This document shows, one piece after another, positions 7,308-15,691 of a stretch of 64,000 nt of DNA. Both the position numbers and the translations under genes were made by a program. The notes below the pieces were generated by a model that ran no database searches, was not told the origin of the DNA, and was given only the letters and a program-made list of their open reading frames with translations. Within the stretch, counting starts at the first letter, position 1. Each line of letters starts with the position of its first letter. This DNA comes from Shewanella fidelis ATCC BAA-318 (GTDB taxonomy: Bacteria; Pseudomonadota; Gammaproteobacteria; Enterobacterales; Shewanellaceae), in NCBI RefSeq assembly GCF_000518605.1, contig NZ_JADX01000004.1, positions 1 to 64,000 on the forward strand, in the 5' to 3' direction.

Positions 7308-10300
7308 ATGCTACAGAAACTAATCGACGTTGCAGTACGCAACCGTCTGATAGTGGTACTTGCGCTACTGGGTCTGATTGTTGCCAGTGTTGCCATGTTA
7401 CCTAAACTGAACCTTGATGCCTTTCCTGATGTGACCAACGTTCAGGTTACGGTTAACACTGCTGCTGAAGGCTTAGCGGCAGAAGAGGTTGAAAAACTAA
7501 TTAGTTATCCAGTTGAGTCGGCAATGTACGCCTTACCTGCGGTAACCGAAGTACGTTCTTTATCGCGCACAGGCTTGTCTATTGTGACCGTGGTATTTGC
7601 TGAAGGTACTGATATTTATTTCGCACGGCAGCAAGTATTTGAGCAGTTACAGGCTGCACGAGAGATGATCCCAGACGGGGTTGGTGTGCCAGAAATTGGC
7701 CCTAATACTTCAGGCCTCGGGCAAATCTATCAGTATATTTTACGAGCGACACCAGAGTCAGGTATTGATGCATCTGAGCTACGTAGTATTAACGACTATA
7801 TGGTGAAGCTGCTCATGATGCCTGTAGGCGGGGTGACTGAGGTATTGTCTTTTGGTGGCGAAGTACGTCAATACCAAGTGCAAGTTGAGCCTAATAAGCT
7901 ACTTAGTTACGGCCTATCCATGGCTCAAGTGACTAGCGCATTAGAGAGTAATAACCGCAATGCGGGTGGCTGGTTTATGGATCAAGGCCAAGAGCAATTA
8001 GTGGTGCGTGGTTATGGTTTGTTACCTTCTGGATATGCTGGCCTTAAAGCTATTGCGCAAATTCCATTAACCGAAGTTGCAGGTACGCCAGTGCGCATTG
8101 GCGATATTGCTAAAGTGGATTATGGCAGTGAGATCCGAGTTGGTGCAGTGACCATGACACGTCGAGATGAGGCGGGGAGCGCGCAAGATCTTGGTGAAGT
8201 GGTTGCAGGCGTTGTACTTAAACGCATGGGGGCTAACACTAAAGAAACCATTGATGACATTAGTGCACGTACCGCTATGATTGAGCAGGCTCTGCCAGAC
8301 GGCGTATCTTTTGAGGTGTTTTACGATCAATCAGATCTGGTAAACCAAGCCGTAAGCACAGTGCGTGATGCACTGTTAATGGCATTTATGTTTATCGTGG
8401 TTATTCTGGCATTATTCCTCGTCAATATTCGCGCCACCTTACTGGTGTTGCTGTCAATTCCTGTCTCCATTGGCTTGGCTTTGTTGGTGATGTCATATTT
8501 CGGTATGTCGGCTAACTTGATGTCACTGGGTGGTCTTGCTGTTGCCATTGGTATGTTAGTTGACGGCTCGGTGGTGATGGTTGAGAACATCTTTAAGCAT
8601 CTTACTCAGTCTAGTAAGCGTGAAGAGAGTGGTTCAGCATCAGTTATTGTCGGCCAAGTTATGCAGGCTGCAAAAGAAGTATGCAGTCCTATCTTCTTCG
8701 CGACAGCGATTATTATTGTGGTGTTTGCGCCGCTCTTCGCTCTTGAAGGTGTTGAAGGTAAGCTATTCCAGCCAATGGCTGTGAGTATTATCTTGGCTAT
8801 GATATCTGCGCTATTGGTGGCATTAATTGCAGTGCCTGCATTGGCGGTTTATCTATTTAATCGCGGTGTGGTGTTACGTGACAGCGCTGTGCTTAAGCCA
8901 ATTGAAACGTTATATCGTAAACTGTTAAGCGTAACCATGGCCCACCCAAAAACCTTGTTGATTGCATCAGTGATCATGTTTGTCATGAGTATGATGTTAT
9001 TGCCAAGGCTTGGTACTGAATTTGTACCTGAGCTTGAAGAGGGCACCATTAACCTACGAGTGACGTTAGCCCCTACCGCTAGCCTTGGTACATCGCTTGA
9101 TGTAGCGCCAAAACTAGAGGCACTGTTACTGGAGTTTCCTGAAGTTAACTATGCCTTAAGTCGTATTGGTGCCGCCGAGTTAGGTGGCGATCCTGAGCCG
9201 GTAAATAATATTGAAATTTACATTGGCTTAAAGCCTGTTAATGAATGGCAAAGTGCCAGTAACCGCTTTGAGTTGCAGCGCAAAATGGAGCAAAAGCTGA
9301 ATGTTTATCCCGGCTTACTGTTTACCTTTTCGCAACCGATTGCAACCCGAGTGGATGAACTGCTATCAGGCGTAAAAGCGCAATTAGCGATTAAGATATT
9401 TGGCCCTGATTTGGATGTGTTATCTGAGCGTGGTCAGGTGTTAACTGATTTAGTCGCGCAAATACCGGGTGCGGTAGATGTGTCGTTAGAGCAGGTGAGC
9501 GGTGAAGCGCAGTTAGTGGTACGTCCGAAACGGGATCAGCTTGCTCGTTACGGTATTAGCGTTGATGAAGTGATGGCGCTTGTAAGTCAAGGCATTGGTG
9601 GTGGCAGTGCTGGCCAAGTCATTGATGGCAACGCGCGTTACGATATCTATGTGCGTTTAGCTGAAAAGTACCGTAACTCACCAGATGCAATTGAAAATCT
9701 ATTGCTTACAGGTCTGAGTGGCGCGAACGTGCGTTTAGGTGAAGTTGCTGATGTGGCGATTGAAATGGCGCCACCGAATATTCGCCGTGATGATGTACAG
9801 CGTAGAGTGGTGGTACAGGCTAACGTTGCAGATCGCGATATGGGCTCTGTGGTCGACGACATTTACGCCATTGTACCTAAAGCTGAATTACCTCCGGGAT
9901 ACACAGTTGTGGTGGGAGGGCAGTATGAGAACCAACAACGTGCTCAGCAAAAGTTGATGTTAGTTGTACCAATCTCAATCGCGCTAATTGCCCTATTGCT
10001 GTATTTTTCGTTTGGCTCTATCAAGCAAGTTGGTTTGATTATGGCTAACGTACCGCTCGCTTTGATTGGCGGTGTTGTTGCGTTATTTGTAAGTGGTACT
10101 TACCTGTCTGTGCCAAGTTCAATCGGTTTTATCACCTTATTTGGTGTGGCTGTGCTTAATGGTGTGGTGCTGGTGGACTCTATCAATCAGCGCCGCAAAC
10201 TGGTGGCTAGTGAAACTGATGCTTCTCTTTACGAGGCGGTTTATGAAGGCACAGTTGGCCGTTTACGTCCAGTATTGATGACGGCATTAACCTCAGCGCT

Positions 10301-10454
10301 AGGCTTGATCCCAATCTTGTTGTCTTCTGGTGTGGGGAGTGAAATTCAACAGCCTTTAGCCGTGGTGGTTATTGGTGGTTTGTTTAGTTCTACTGCACTT
10401 ACTTTGCTTGTTTTACCGACAATTTATCGTTGGATTTATCAAGGGCGTAGCTAA
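7308..10454 (+). CDS. czcA: CzcA-family heavy-metal RND efflux pump
   Basis: This is the inner membrane proton-driven pump of the operon, 1048 residues, the usual size for heavy-metal RND transporters. It starts with TM1 (VVLALLGLIVASVAML) and the sequence LDAFPDVTNVQVTVNTAAEG typical of CzcA/CusA. There are two large periplasmic loops and two blocks of membrane segments (about 345-520 and 880-1040). The TM4 motif is AVAIGMLVDGSVVMVEN: it keeps the VDG of CzcA, but the first Asp of the CzcA motif DFGxxxDGA is replaced by Ala (AIG), as in Cu/Ag pumps, while lacking the CusA form VDAAIVMIEN. The metal specificity (Zn/Co/Cd, Ni or Cu) therefore cannot be set from this motif. Confidence 0.92.
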   Translation: MLQKLIDVAVRNRLIVVLALLGLIVASVAMLPKLNLDAFPDVTNVQVTVNTAAEGLAAEEVEKLISYPVESAMYALPAVTEVRSLSRTGLSIVTVVFAEGTDIYFARQQVFEQLQAAREMIPDGVGVPEIGPNTSGLGQIYQYILRATPESGIDASELRSINDYMVKLLMMPVGGVTEVLSFGGEVRQYQVQVEPNKLLSYGLSMAQVTSALESNNRNAGGWFMDQGQEQLVVRGYGLLPSGYAGLKAIAQIPLTEVAGTPVRIGDIAKVDYGSEIRVGAVTMTRRDEAGSAQDLGEVVAGVVLKRMGANTKETIDDISARTAMIEQALPDGVSFEVFYDQSDLVNQAVSTVRDALLMAFMFIVVILALFLVNIRATLLVLLSIPVSIGLALLVMSYFGMSANLMSLGGLAVAIGMLVDGSVVMVENIFKHLTQSSKREESGSASVIVGQVMQAAKEVCSPIFFATAIIIVVFAPLFALEGVEGKLFQPMAVSIILAMISALLVALIAVPALAVYLFNRGVVLRDSAVLKPIETLYRKLLSVTMAHPKTLLIASVIMFVMSMMLLPRLGTEFVPELEEGTINLRVTLAPTASLGTSLDVAPKLEALLLEFPEVNYALSRIGAAELGGDPEPVNNIEIYIGLKPVNEWQSASNRFELQRKMEQKLNVYPGLLFTFSQPIATRVDELLSGVKAQLAIKIFGPDLDVLSERGQVLTDLVAQIPGAVDVSLEQVSGEAQLVVRPKRDQLARYGISVDEVMALVSQGIGGGSAGQVIDGNARYDIYVRLAEKYRNSPDAIENLLLTGLSGANVRLGEVADVAIEMAPPNIRRDDVQRRVVVQANVADRDMGSVVDDIYAIVPKAELPPGYTVVVGGQYENQQRAQQKLMLVVPISIALIALLLYFSFGSIKQVGLIMANVPLALIGGVVALFVSGTYLSVPSSIGFITLFGVAVLNGVVLVDSINQRRKLVASETDASLYEAVYEGTVGRLRPVLMTALTSALGLIPILLSSGVGSEIQQPLAVVVIGGLFSSTALTLLVLPTIYRWIYQGRS

Positions 10455-10848
10455 TGCCTGAAGCGGTTACAGCTCAGTTGGGTTGTAAACGCTTCATTAA
10501 ATACAACTCCATTTGGATGATGGAAAAAGCCTAGGAAGTGAGTGATGCATTAGTCTGCCATCCTATATCTTTGGCTTTTTTAGTTACGGTTTACCAACTG
10601 ATTAACTGCACACTATTTATTTGTGAATGAGCCTTAGCTCAAGGTGATGCCTAACCTACATGAGTAAAGCGTGTTGCTATCTGCTTGGTTTATTTAGTAC
10701 GCGGAGCCGGATTGCTCCGCATTTTTACTTTTGTGGCTATTTTTCTAAGTTATCTATGAATTGTAGTCGACTGGCGATTTGAGTTTTGTTCACTACACTC
10801 TGTATACGGCGATTATGGAAGGTGGCTGTCGGCGCAAGGAGGTGCGAA
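10455..10848. other. Intergenic stretch after czcA
   Basis: These 394 bases hold no supported gene. A GC-rich terminator hairpin lies at 10701-10726. The strong ribosome site of the peroxidase gene is at 10836-10844. Nothing else was recognised. Confidence 0.5.
10701..10726 (+). terminator. Rho-independent terminator
   Basis: The stem GCGGAGC/GCTCCGC (7 pairs, six-base loop) is followed by ATTTTT. It lies about 250 bases after the czcA stop and ahead of the peroxidase gene, separating the two units. Confidence 0.7.
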
Positions 10849-11883
10849 GTGTTATTTAGATTACGCTGGAGCTTAGTGGCTATTTTGGTTATAGCGTTTA
10901 GCTCATACCTATATTTGACGGTGACCAAAGTTGAACCTTCAAGCCCTAAGATGGACAGTTCACTGTTTAGCACTCAATCAAAGCCGTTATCTAGTCATTC
11001 TTTTTCAGTTTCAGCAATCCCAATTTCTTCAATTAACCCCGAGCAAAAACCTTTACTCAAGCTGGGGATGCAGCTGTTTCTAGATCCAAGGCTATCTTCA
11101 AGCGGTAAGGTAAGTTGTGAGTCCTGCCATCATATCAATGATAACGGTGCAGAGCTTATTGCGGTATCAACTGGGGTGAATGGCCAGGGTAATCGCAATT
11201 CTCCAACAGTATTTAATGTGGCATTTAATACACGTTTCTTTTGGGACGGTAGAGCTAATAGCTTGTATGAACAGATTGACGGGCCGATCCATAACCCGCT
11301 CGAGATGGATACGAGTTGGCAAGATATTATTGTGAAACTGAATGATGAACCTCGCTATACCAAAGCATTTAACAGTATTTATGAGGCCGGAATAACTGAA
11401 GCAACGATAAAGCATGCGCTGGTTAGTTTTATGGAGCAACTTAATACACCGGGTTCCGCATTTGATAATTACCTTAATGGTGATGAGCAAGCGCTTTCCG
11501 CTACTGCACTTAATGGCTGGCATAAATTTCGTTCTTTAGGGTGTATTTATTGTCATCAAGGGCAAAATATTGGTGGTAACTTGTTTCAGAAATTTGGAAG
11601 TGTGCATGCGGTTACCGAAGCAAAAGGAGATTTAGGTCGCTATTCGATTACTCAGCAAGGTGATGATAAACATGTATTTAGAGTGCCAAGTTTACGTAAT
11701 GTTGCTAACACTCCACCTTATTTTCATGATGGTCGTACAGCTAGCTTAGAAGAGGCTGTTATCGTGATGGCAAAAGTACAGCTTGGTAAAGAGCTTGAAC
11801 CGACGACATTAATCGAGCTTGTGGCGTTTCTTAATTCGCTTTCAGCCCCAGTACCTGAGGTAATAGAGGAGTTGAGCCAATGA
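10849..11883 (+). CDS. Di-haem cytochrome c peroxidase family protein
   Basis: The family (CcpA/MauG) comprises periplasmic proteins with two c-type haems; classical members reduce hydrogen peroxide. Two CxxCH sites are present, CESCHH and CIYCHQG. Other signatures are LFLDPRLSSSGKVSC, SPTVFNVAFNTRFFWDGR and RVPSLRNVANTPPYFHDG. The GTG at 10849 is the chosen start, because a near-perfect ribosome site (AAGGAGGTG) sits five bases before it; it gives 344 residues with one N-terminal hydrophobic segment that is either an uncleaved anchor or a signal peptide. The TGA stop overlaps the ATG of the following sensor kinase by four bases, so the two are translationally coupled. This coupling suggests a sensing or regulatory role rather than simple peroxide removal, which is an inference. 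Confidence 0.9.
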   Translation: MLFRLRWSLVAILVIAFSSYLYLTVTKVEPSSPKMDSSLFSTQSKPLSSHSFSVSAIPISSINPEQKPLLKLGMQLFLDPRLSSSGKVSCESCHHINDNGAELIAVSTGVNGQGNRNSPTVFNVAFNTRFFWDGRANSLYEQIDGPIHNPLEMDTSWQDIIVKLNDEPRYTKAFNSIYEAGITEATIKHALVSFMEQLNTPGSAFDNYLNGDEQALSATALNGWHKFRSLGCIYCHQGQNIGGNLFQKFGSVHAVTEAKGDLGRYSITQQGDDKHVFRVPSLRNVANTPPYFHDGRTASLEEAVIVMAKVQLGKELEPTTLIELVAFLNSLSAPVPEVIEELSQ

Positions 11884-14669
11884 GAGCGTTAAGCTATCAG
11901 CAAAAGAGCTATGGGTTAGTATTTATGGCACTGGTAGCTGTGATGCTTCTTGTGGGGTTATTGGCCAAGCTCAGTTTAGTACAGCAATATCAATATGCTT
12001 ATACCGAGCTAAGTCATCAAGTGTTACTTATTCGAGACCAAGTATTTAAAGTCAAAGTTAGTGATAATCAAAGCTACGATAACCTTTCTCAATCGTTAGT
12101 AAGAGTTGAGCGTCAAGTGCAGCACTTACAGCAGTTGCTACAAGAGCCTTCTAGCGTAGGCGCTTCTATGATTGTAGATAATGCTATGCAGTTGCATGCC
12201 AACGAGTTTTCTTTAGGCGTTGAAAACCTGGTGGCGAATCTTGAAACATTATTAAGGTTAAAGATTTCTCAAGAATACTCGACTCATACCGTTAGCTTGT
12301 TACAACAAGAGTTATTAGGTCGTTATGCTGATGCCGAAAGTAAAATGTATATTTTTGCTTTGATTGCCGGCACTCCTCAGGTGGGGATCACTCACAGTCC
12401 GGTCTTTACAACGAGTCAATATCAAAGCTTGGCAGTACACAGTGAATTATTGGTACAGTTAGATGAACAAATTAAGCTTAAAAGTCAGCAAGTATTTGAT
12501 ACTCAAATTAATAGTAATCTTGCCGTTCAGGCTCGCTTTTGGTTAACGTTAGTCGATGATATTAAATTTTATCTGTTATTGGTGATTTTTTGCTTACTGT
12601 TAATTTTTGCAATTAACTATCGTGTACAGCAGCGTGAGCAAAATCGTAAAGAAAGCAAAATACGGTATGAATTATCTGAATCTGAGAAAGAAAAAGCGCA
12701 GCTATCGTTGGTCGCGGAGCATGCCCAAGATGCCATTATTATCACCGATGATACAGGTCGCGTAACTTGGGTTAATAAGGGATTTGTTAATCTATCAGGC
12801 TATTCTCCCGAAGAGATAAAAGGAAAAAAACCAGGCGCTGTTTTACAAGGTGAAAACACCTCTAAGCATGAAGTCGATAGAATCCGCCAAGGCATTATGC
12901 GACAAGAGTCCATTAAGTCTGAATTGATCAATTATCATAAAGATGGCAGTGAATATTGGATAGATATTGCAATAAACCCAATTTTGGATCCTGAAGGAAA
13001 ACTAACCAATTATATTGCAGTTGAAAGAGACTCAACTGAGCGAAAACAGATGCAAAGCGAACTAGAGCAAGCTGTAATTAAAGCCGATGTTTCCAACAAG
13101 GCTAAATCAACTTTTCTTGCGACCATGAGCCATGAGTTACGCACACCGCTGAACGGTATTCTTGGTATGGCACAAATCATTGAACCTAGCTTAGAAAACC
13201 CTGAACACAGGCAACAGATTAGAATTCTTTTGGAGTCAGGTAATCACTTAACTTCATTGCTAAATGATATTTTAGATTTTTCCAAGGTTGAAGAAGGCAA
13301 GCTATGTTTGGAAGATGAGCCGTTTCAATTATCGACAGTTATTGACCCTATTATTAGTACTTACTCTCCAATTTGTGCTGAGAAAAATATTGGTTTTGAA
13401 GTTAAAAATAGTATTAATCCTGCGCAGTCATTTAGAGGTGACAAAGCTAGAGTTAGGCAGATAATTTATAACCTACTTAGCAATTCGGTGAAGTTCACTC
13501 AAAGCGGACGTATCACTTTATCATTTAGTCAGGCTCTTGGTGAAACGGCAGAGTCAGGTATAGCGATAGTGATTCAAGACAGTGGTATAGGTATTAGAAA
13601 AGATCGGCTCGAGAGTATTTTTGATCCCTTTACTCAAGCGGAGTCATCGACAACTCGTCAATATGGAGGCACAGGGTTAGGCTTGTCGATTGTAAAGCAG
13701 CTCGTTGAACTCATGGGCGGCAAGATTCAGGTATCGAGTCAAATAGGGCTTGGAACACGCTTTGATATTTTCATTGCTTTAGAGCGCGCTAAGAATGTCA
13801 CCTATGAGATTGATACACAGCCTGTTACGCAAGTGCTACCTGAAAAACTACGAATTTTAATTGCTGAAGATAACAAGGTGAACGCGTTAGTTGCCAAAAC
13901 ATTTTGTCAGCGTTTAGGTCACACTGTTGAAATTGCCTATAACGGTCTCGAAGCGATAAATATTCTGAAACATCGCCAGTTTGAGCTAATCATAATGGAT
14001 AACCATATGCCAGAGATGGATGGCATTGAAGCAACCGAATATATTCGTAAAACCCTCAAATTGTCGGTACCAGTGTTTGCATGTACCGCGGATGTATTTA
14101 AAGAGGCACACGATAATATGATTCAGGCTGGGGCAAATCATGTTCTAACTAAACCACTACAGGAACAGAGCTTTAGAGATGCACTGTCTCAGTTTGCACA
14201 CTTGATAAATAAGCCACAAGGGGCTGCAACTGTCGATAATAAAGTCGTTGCATTATCACGACATCAACCACAAGAACTAAATACCACAGAGGCAGATATA
14301 GATTATCGTCAGTTACGAGCATTAGTTGCTAATGACGCACATCGCTTTAGTCTTTATATAAATGAGTTTAATGAGTTTGCAGAGGCCTCAATTACTAAAT
14401 TAATTTCGGCTTATGATGCTGACAATGCAGCTGATATCTACCAATTATCCCGACTTATTAGCGACAAAGCGGAATCTTTTTTCTCTGCTAGGATCCAAAC
14501 GTTATCTCGGGAAATTGCTGATACTCTTGAGGCGGGCGATTCAGTGTTATCGAGTCAATTAGAGTTAGAGCGCTTACAGCATTTAATTAATTTGCTTGAA
14601 GTAAATATTCACCAAAATCAAAGGTTGCTCCAAGAACAATCTAATGACTCATCAACTGAAGTGGGCTGA
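11880..14669 (+). CDS. Hybrid sensor histidine kinase (PAS-HisKA-HATPase-REC, degenerate Hpt)
   Basis: A 929-residue membrane sensor. TM1 is near residues 13-33 and TM2 near 226-246, enclosing a periplasmic sensor region of about 190 residues. A PAS domain follows (AEHAQDAIIITDDTGRVTWV to NYIAVERDSTERK). Next come a HisKA domain with phospho-acceptor His in ATMSHELRTPLNG, an HATPase with NLLSNSVKF, DSGIGI and GGTGLGLSIV, and a receiver domain with acceptor Asp in IIMDNHMPEMDG and the switch Thr and Lys (ACTADV, TKP). The last 110 residues look like an Hpt domain, but the site of the phospho-His appears to be Arg (YQLSRLISDKAES), so that domain seems unable to carry phosphate. It overlaps the di-haem peroxidase gene by four bases. 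No separate output regulator is adjacent. Confidence 0.9.
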   Translation: MRALSYQQKSYGLVFMALVAVMLLVGLLAKLSLVQQYQYAYTELSHQVLLIRDQVFKVKVSDNQSYDNLSQSLVRVERQVQHLQQLLQEPSSVGASMIVDNAMQLHANEFSLGVENLVANLETLLRLKISQEYSTHTVSLLQQELLGRYADAESKMYIFALIAGTPQVGITHSPVFTTSQYQSLAVHSELLVQLDEQIKLKSQQVFDTQINSNLAVQARFWLTLVDDIKFYLLLVIFCLLLIFAINYRVQQREQNRKESKIRYELSESEKEKAQLSLVAEHAQDAIIITDDTGRVTWVNKGFVNLSGYSPEEIKGKKPGAVLQGENTSKHEVDRIRQGIMRQESIKSELINYHKDGSEYWIDIAINPILDPEGKLTNYIAVERDSTERKQMQSELEQAVIKADVSNKAKSTFLATMSHELRTPLNGILGMAQIIEPSLENPEHRQQIRILLESGNHLTSLLNDILDFSKVEEGKLCLEDEPFQLSTVIDPIISTYSPICAEKNIGFEVKNSINPAQSFRGDKARVRQIIYNLLSNSVKFTQSGRITLSFSQALGETAESGIAIVIQDSGIGIRKDRLESIFDPFTQAESSTTRQYGGTGLGLSIVKQLVELMGGKIQVSSQIGLGTRFDIFIALERAKNVTYEIDTQPVTQVLPEKLRILIAEDNKVNALVAKTFCQRLGHTVEIAYNGLEAINILKHRQFELIIMDNHMPEMDGIEATEYIRKTLKLSVPVFACTADVFKEAHDNMIQAGANHVLTKPLQEQSFRDALSQFAHLINKPQGAATVDNKVVALSRHQPQELNTTEADIDYRQLRALVANDAHRFSLYINEFNEFAEASITKLISAYDADNAADIYQLSRLISDKAESFFSARIQTLSREIADTLEAGDSVLSSQLELERLQHLINLLEVNIHQNQRLLQEQSNDSSTEVG

Positions 14670-14805
14670 GGCAAGATGATAACCTTAACTCAAGGATACC
14701 AGCTGATCAAAATTGAGAGTTAGCAACTAAAATGAGAGGTATTTAGCTGAGATGAATAACAAGATTTAAGTCGTATTAATTAAAGCTGATTGGAGCATTT
14801 AGAAC

Positions 14806-15654
14806 ATGACTTATAGCAATTTGAGCTCGCTTTTAGCATTGGTTTTATTACAAAGCATGACTTGGGTTAATGCAAATCCATGGGAGGCAATTGATAACCC
14901 TTACGGTAATCAAGCTGCAGCGATAGGCGGTTATGCCAATGGCTGTTTGCAAGGAGGGCAAGCTTTGCCTATCGTTGGAGATGGTTATCAAGTTATACGA
15001 ACCAATAGGCAACGCTATTATGGTCATGAGGTTTTGACAGGATTTGTGAGAGACTTTGCGACCAATGTTAAACAGCAAGGTTTCAATGACCTATTAATTG
15101 CGGATATGTCTATGCCAAGAGGTGGTAACTTTACTCAGGGGCATAGTAGTCATCAGATAGGCTTAGATGTGGATATTTGGTTTCAGCAAGCAAGTAGGCC
15201 ACTAACTAAAACGGAACGAGAACAACCGCAACCGTTAAAGTTTGTCGATAAGAAAAAGTTTTTGTTAGACAACAAGATTTGGACTAATGCACAAACCCAA
15301 ATGTTGAGAATTGCCGCTGAAGATGAGCGTGTCGCGAGGATTTTTGTTAGCCCTGTGATTAAACAGCATTTATGCAATTTAGAATTAACCAATAACGCTT
15401 GGCTCAATAAAGTACGGCCTTGGTGGGGGCATACCTACCATATGCATGTTCGTTTGCATTGCCCTGAAGGCGACAAGCTTTGTCAGAATCAAGCCCCGAT
15501 CACAGCTGGTGATGGCTGTAATGAGCTGAGCTGGTGGAAAAAACAGTTAACAGGTGCACCGGTTAAGCCGCCGGCAAAGCCAACGACTAAACCGAAAAAG
15601 AAAAAGCCTAAAGTGAAACCTCAGCAATGCAGCCATATACTGTCAGCAAAATAG
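14806..15654 (+). CDS. mepA: Penicillin-insensitive murein endopeptidase MepA
   Basis: MepA is a periplasmic zinc LAS-type peptidase that cuts peptide cross-links in peptidoglycan. The 282-residue protein has a signal peptide (LLALVLLQSMTWVNA), the first metal-binding motif in QGHSSHQIGLDVDIWF and the second in PWWGHTYHMHVRLHC. Conserved cysteines (for example CLQGG, CPEG, GCNELSWW) suit a periplasmic disulfide-bonded enzyme. A short Lys/Pro-rich tail (PKKKKPKVKP) follows the catalytic domain. The ATG has an upstream TTGGAG site. It is not in an obvious operon: it is followed by a convergent gene. Confidence 0.93.
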   Translation: MTYSNLSSLLALVLLQSMTWVNANPWEAIDNPYGNQAAAIGGYANGCLQGGQALPIVGDGYQVIRTNRQRYYGHEVLTGFVRDFATNVKQQGFNDLLIADMSMPRGGNFTQGHSSHQIGLDVDIWFQQASRPLTKTEREQPQPLKFVDKKKFLLDNKIWTNAQTQMLRIAAEDERVARIFVSPVIKQHLCNLELTNNAWLNKVRPWWGHTYHMHVRLHCPEGDKLCQNQAPITAGDGCNELSWWKKQLTGAPVKPPAKPTTKPKKKKPKVKPQQCSHILSAK

Positions 15655-15691
15655 CTGCATTTGACTGGGTTACTTACTTAGCTATAAGCAT

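Noticed and set aside
8067-10278. Several open frames on both strands inside czcA
   Set aside because: They are out-of-frame shadows of the long conserved pump gene, without ribosome sites or recognisable domains.
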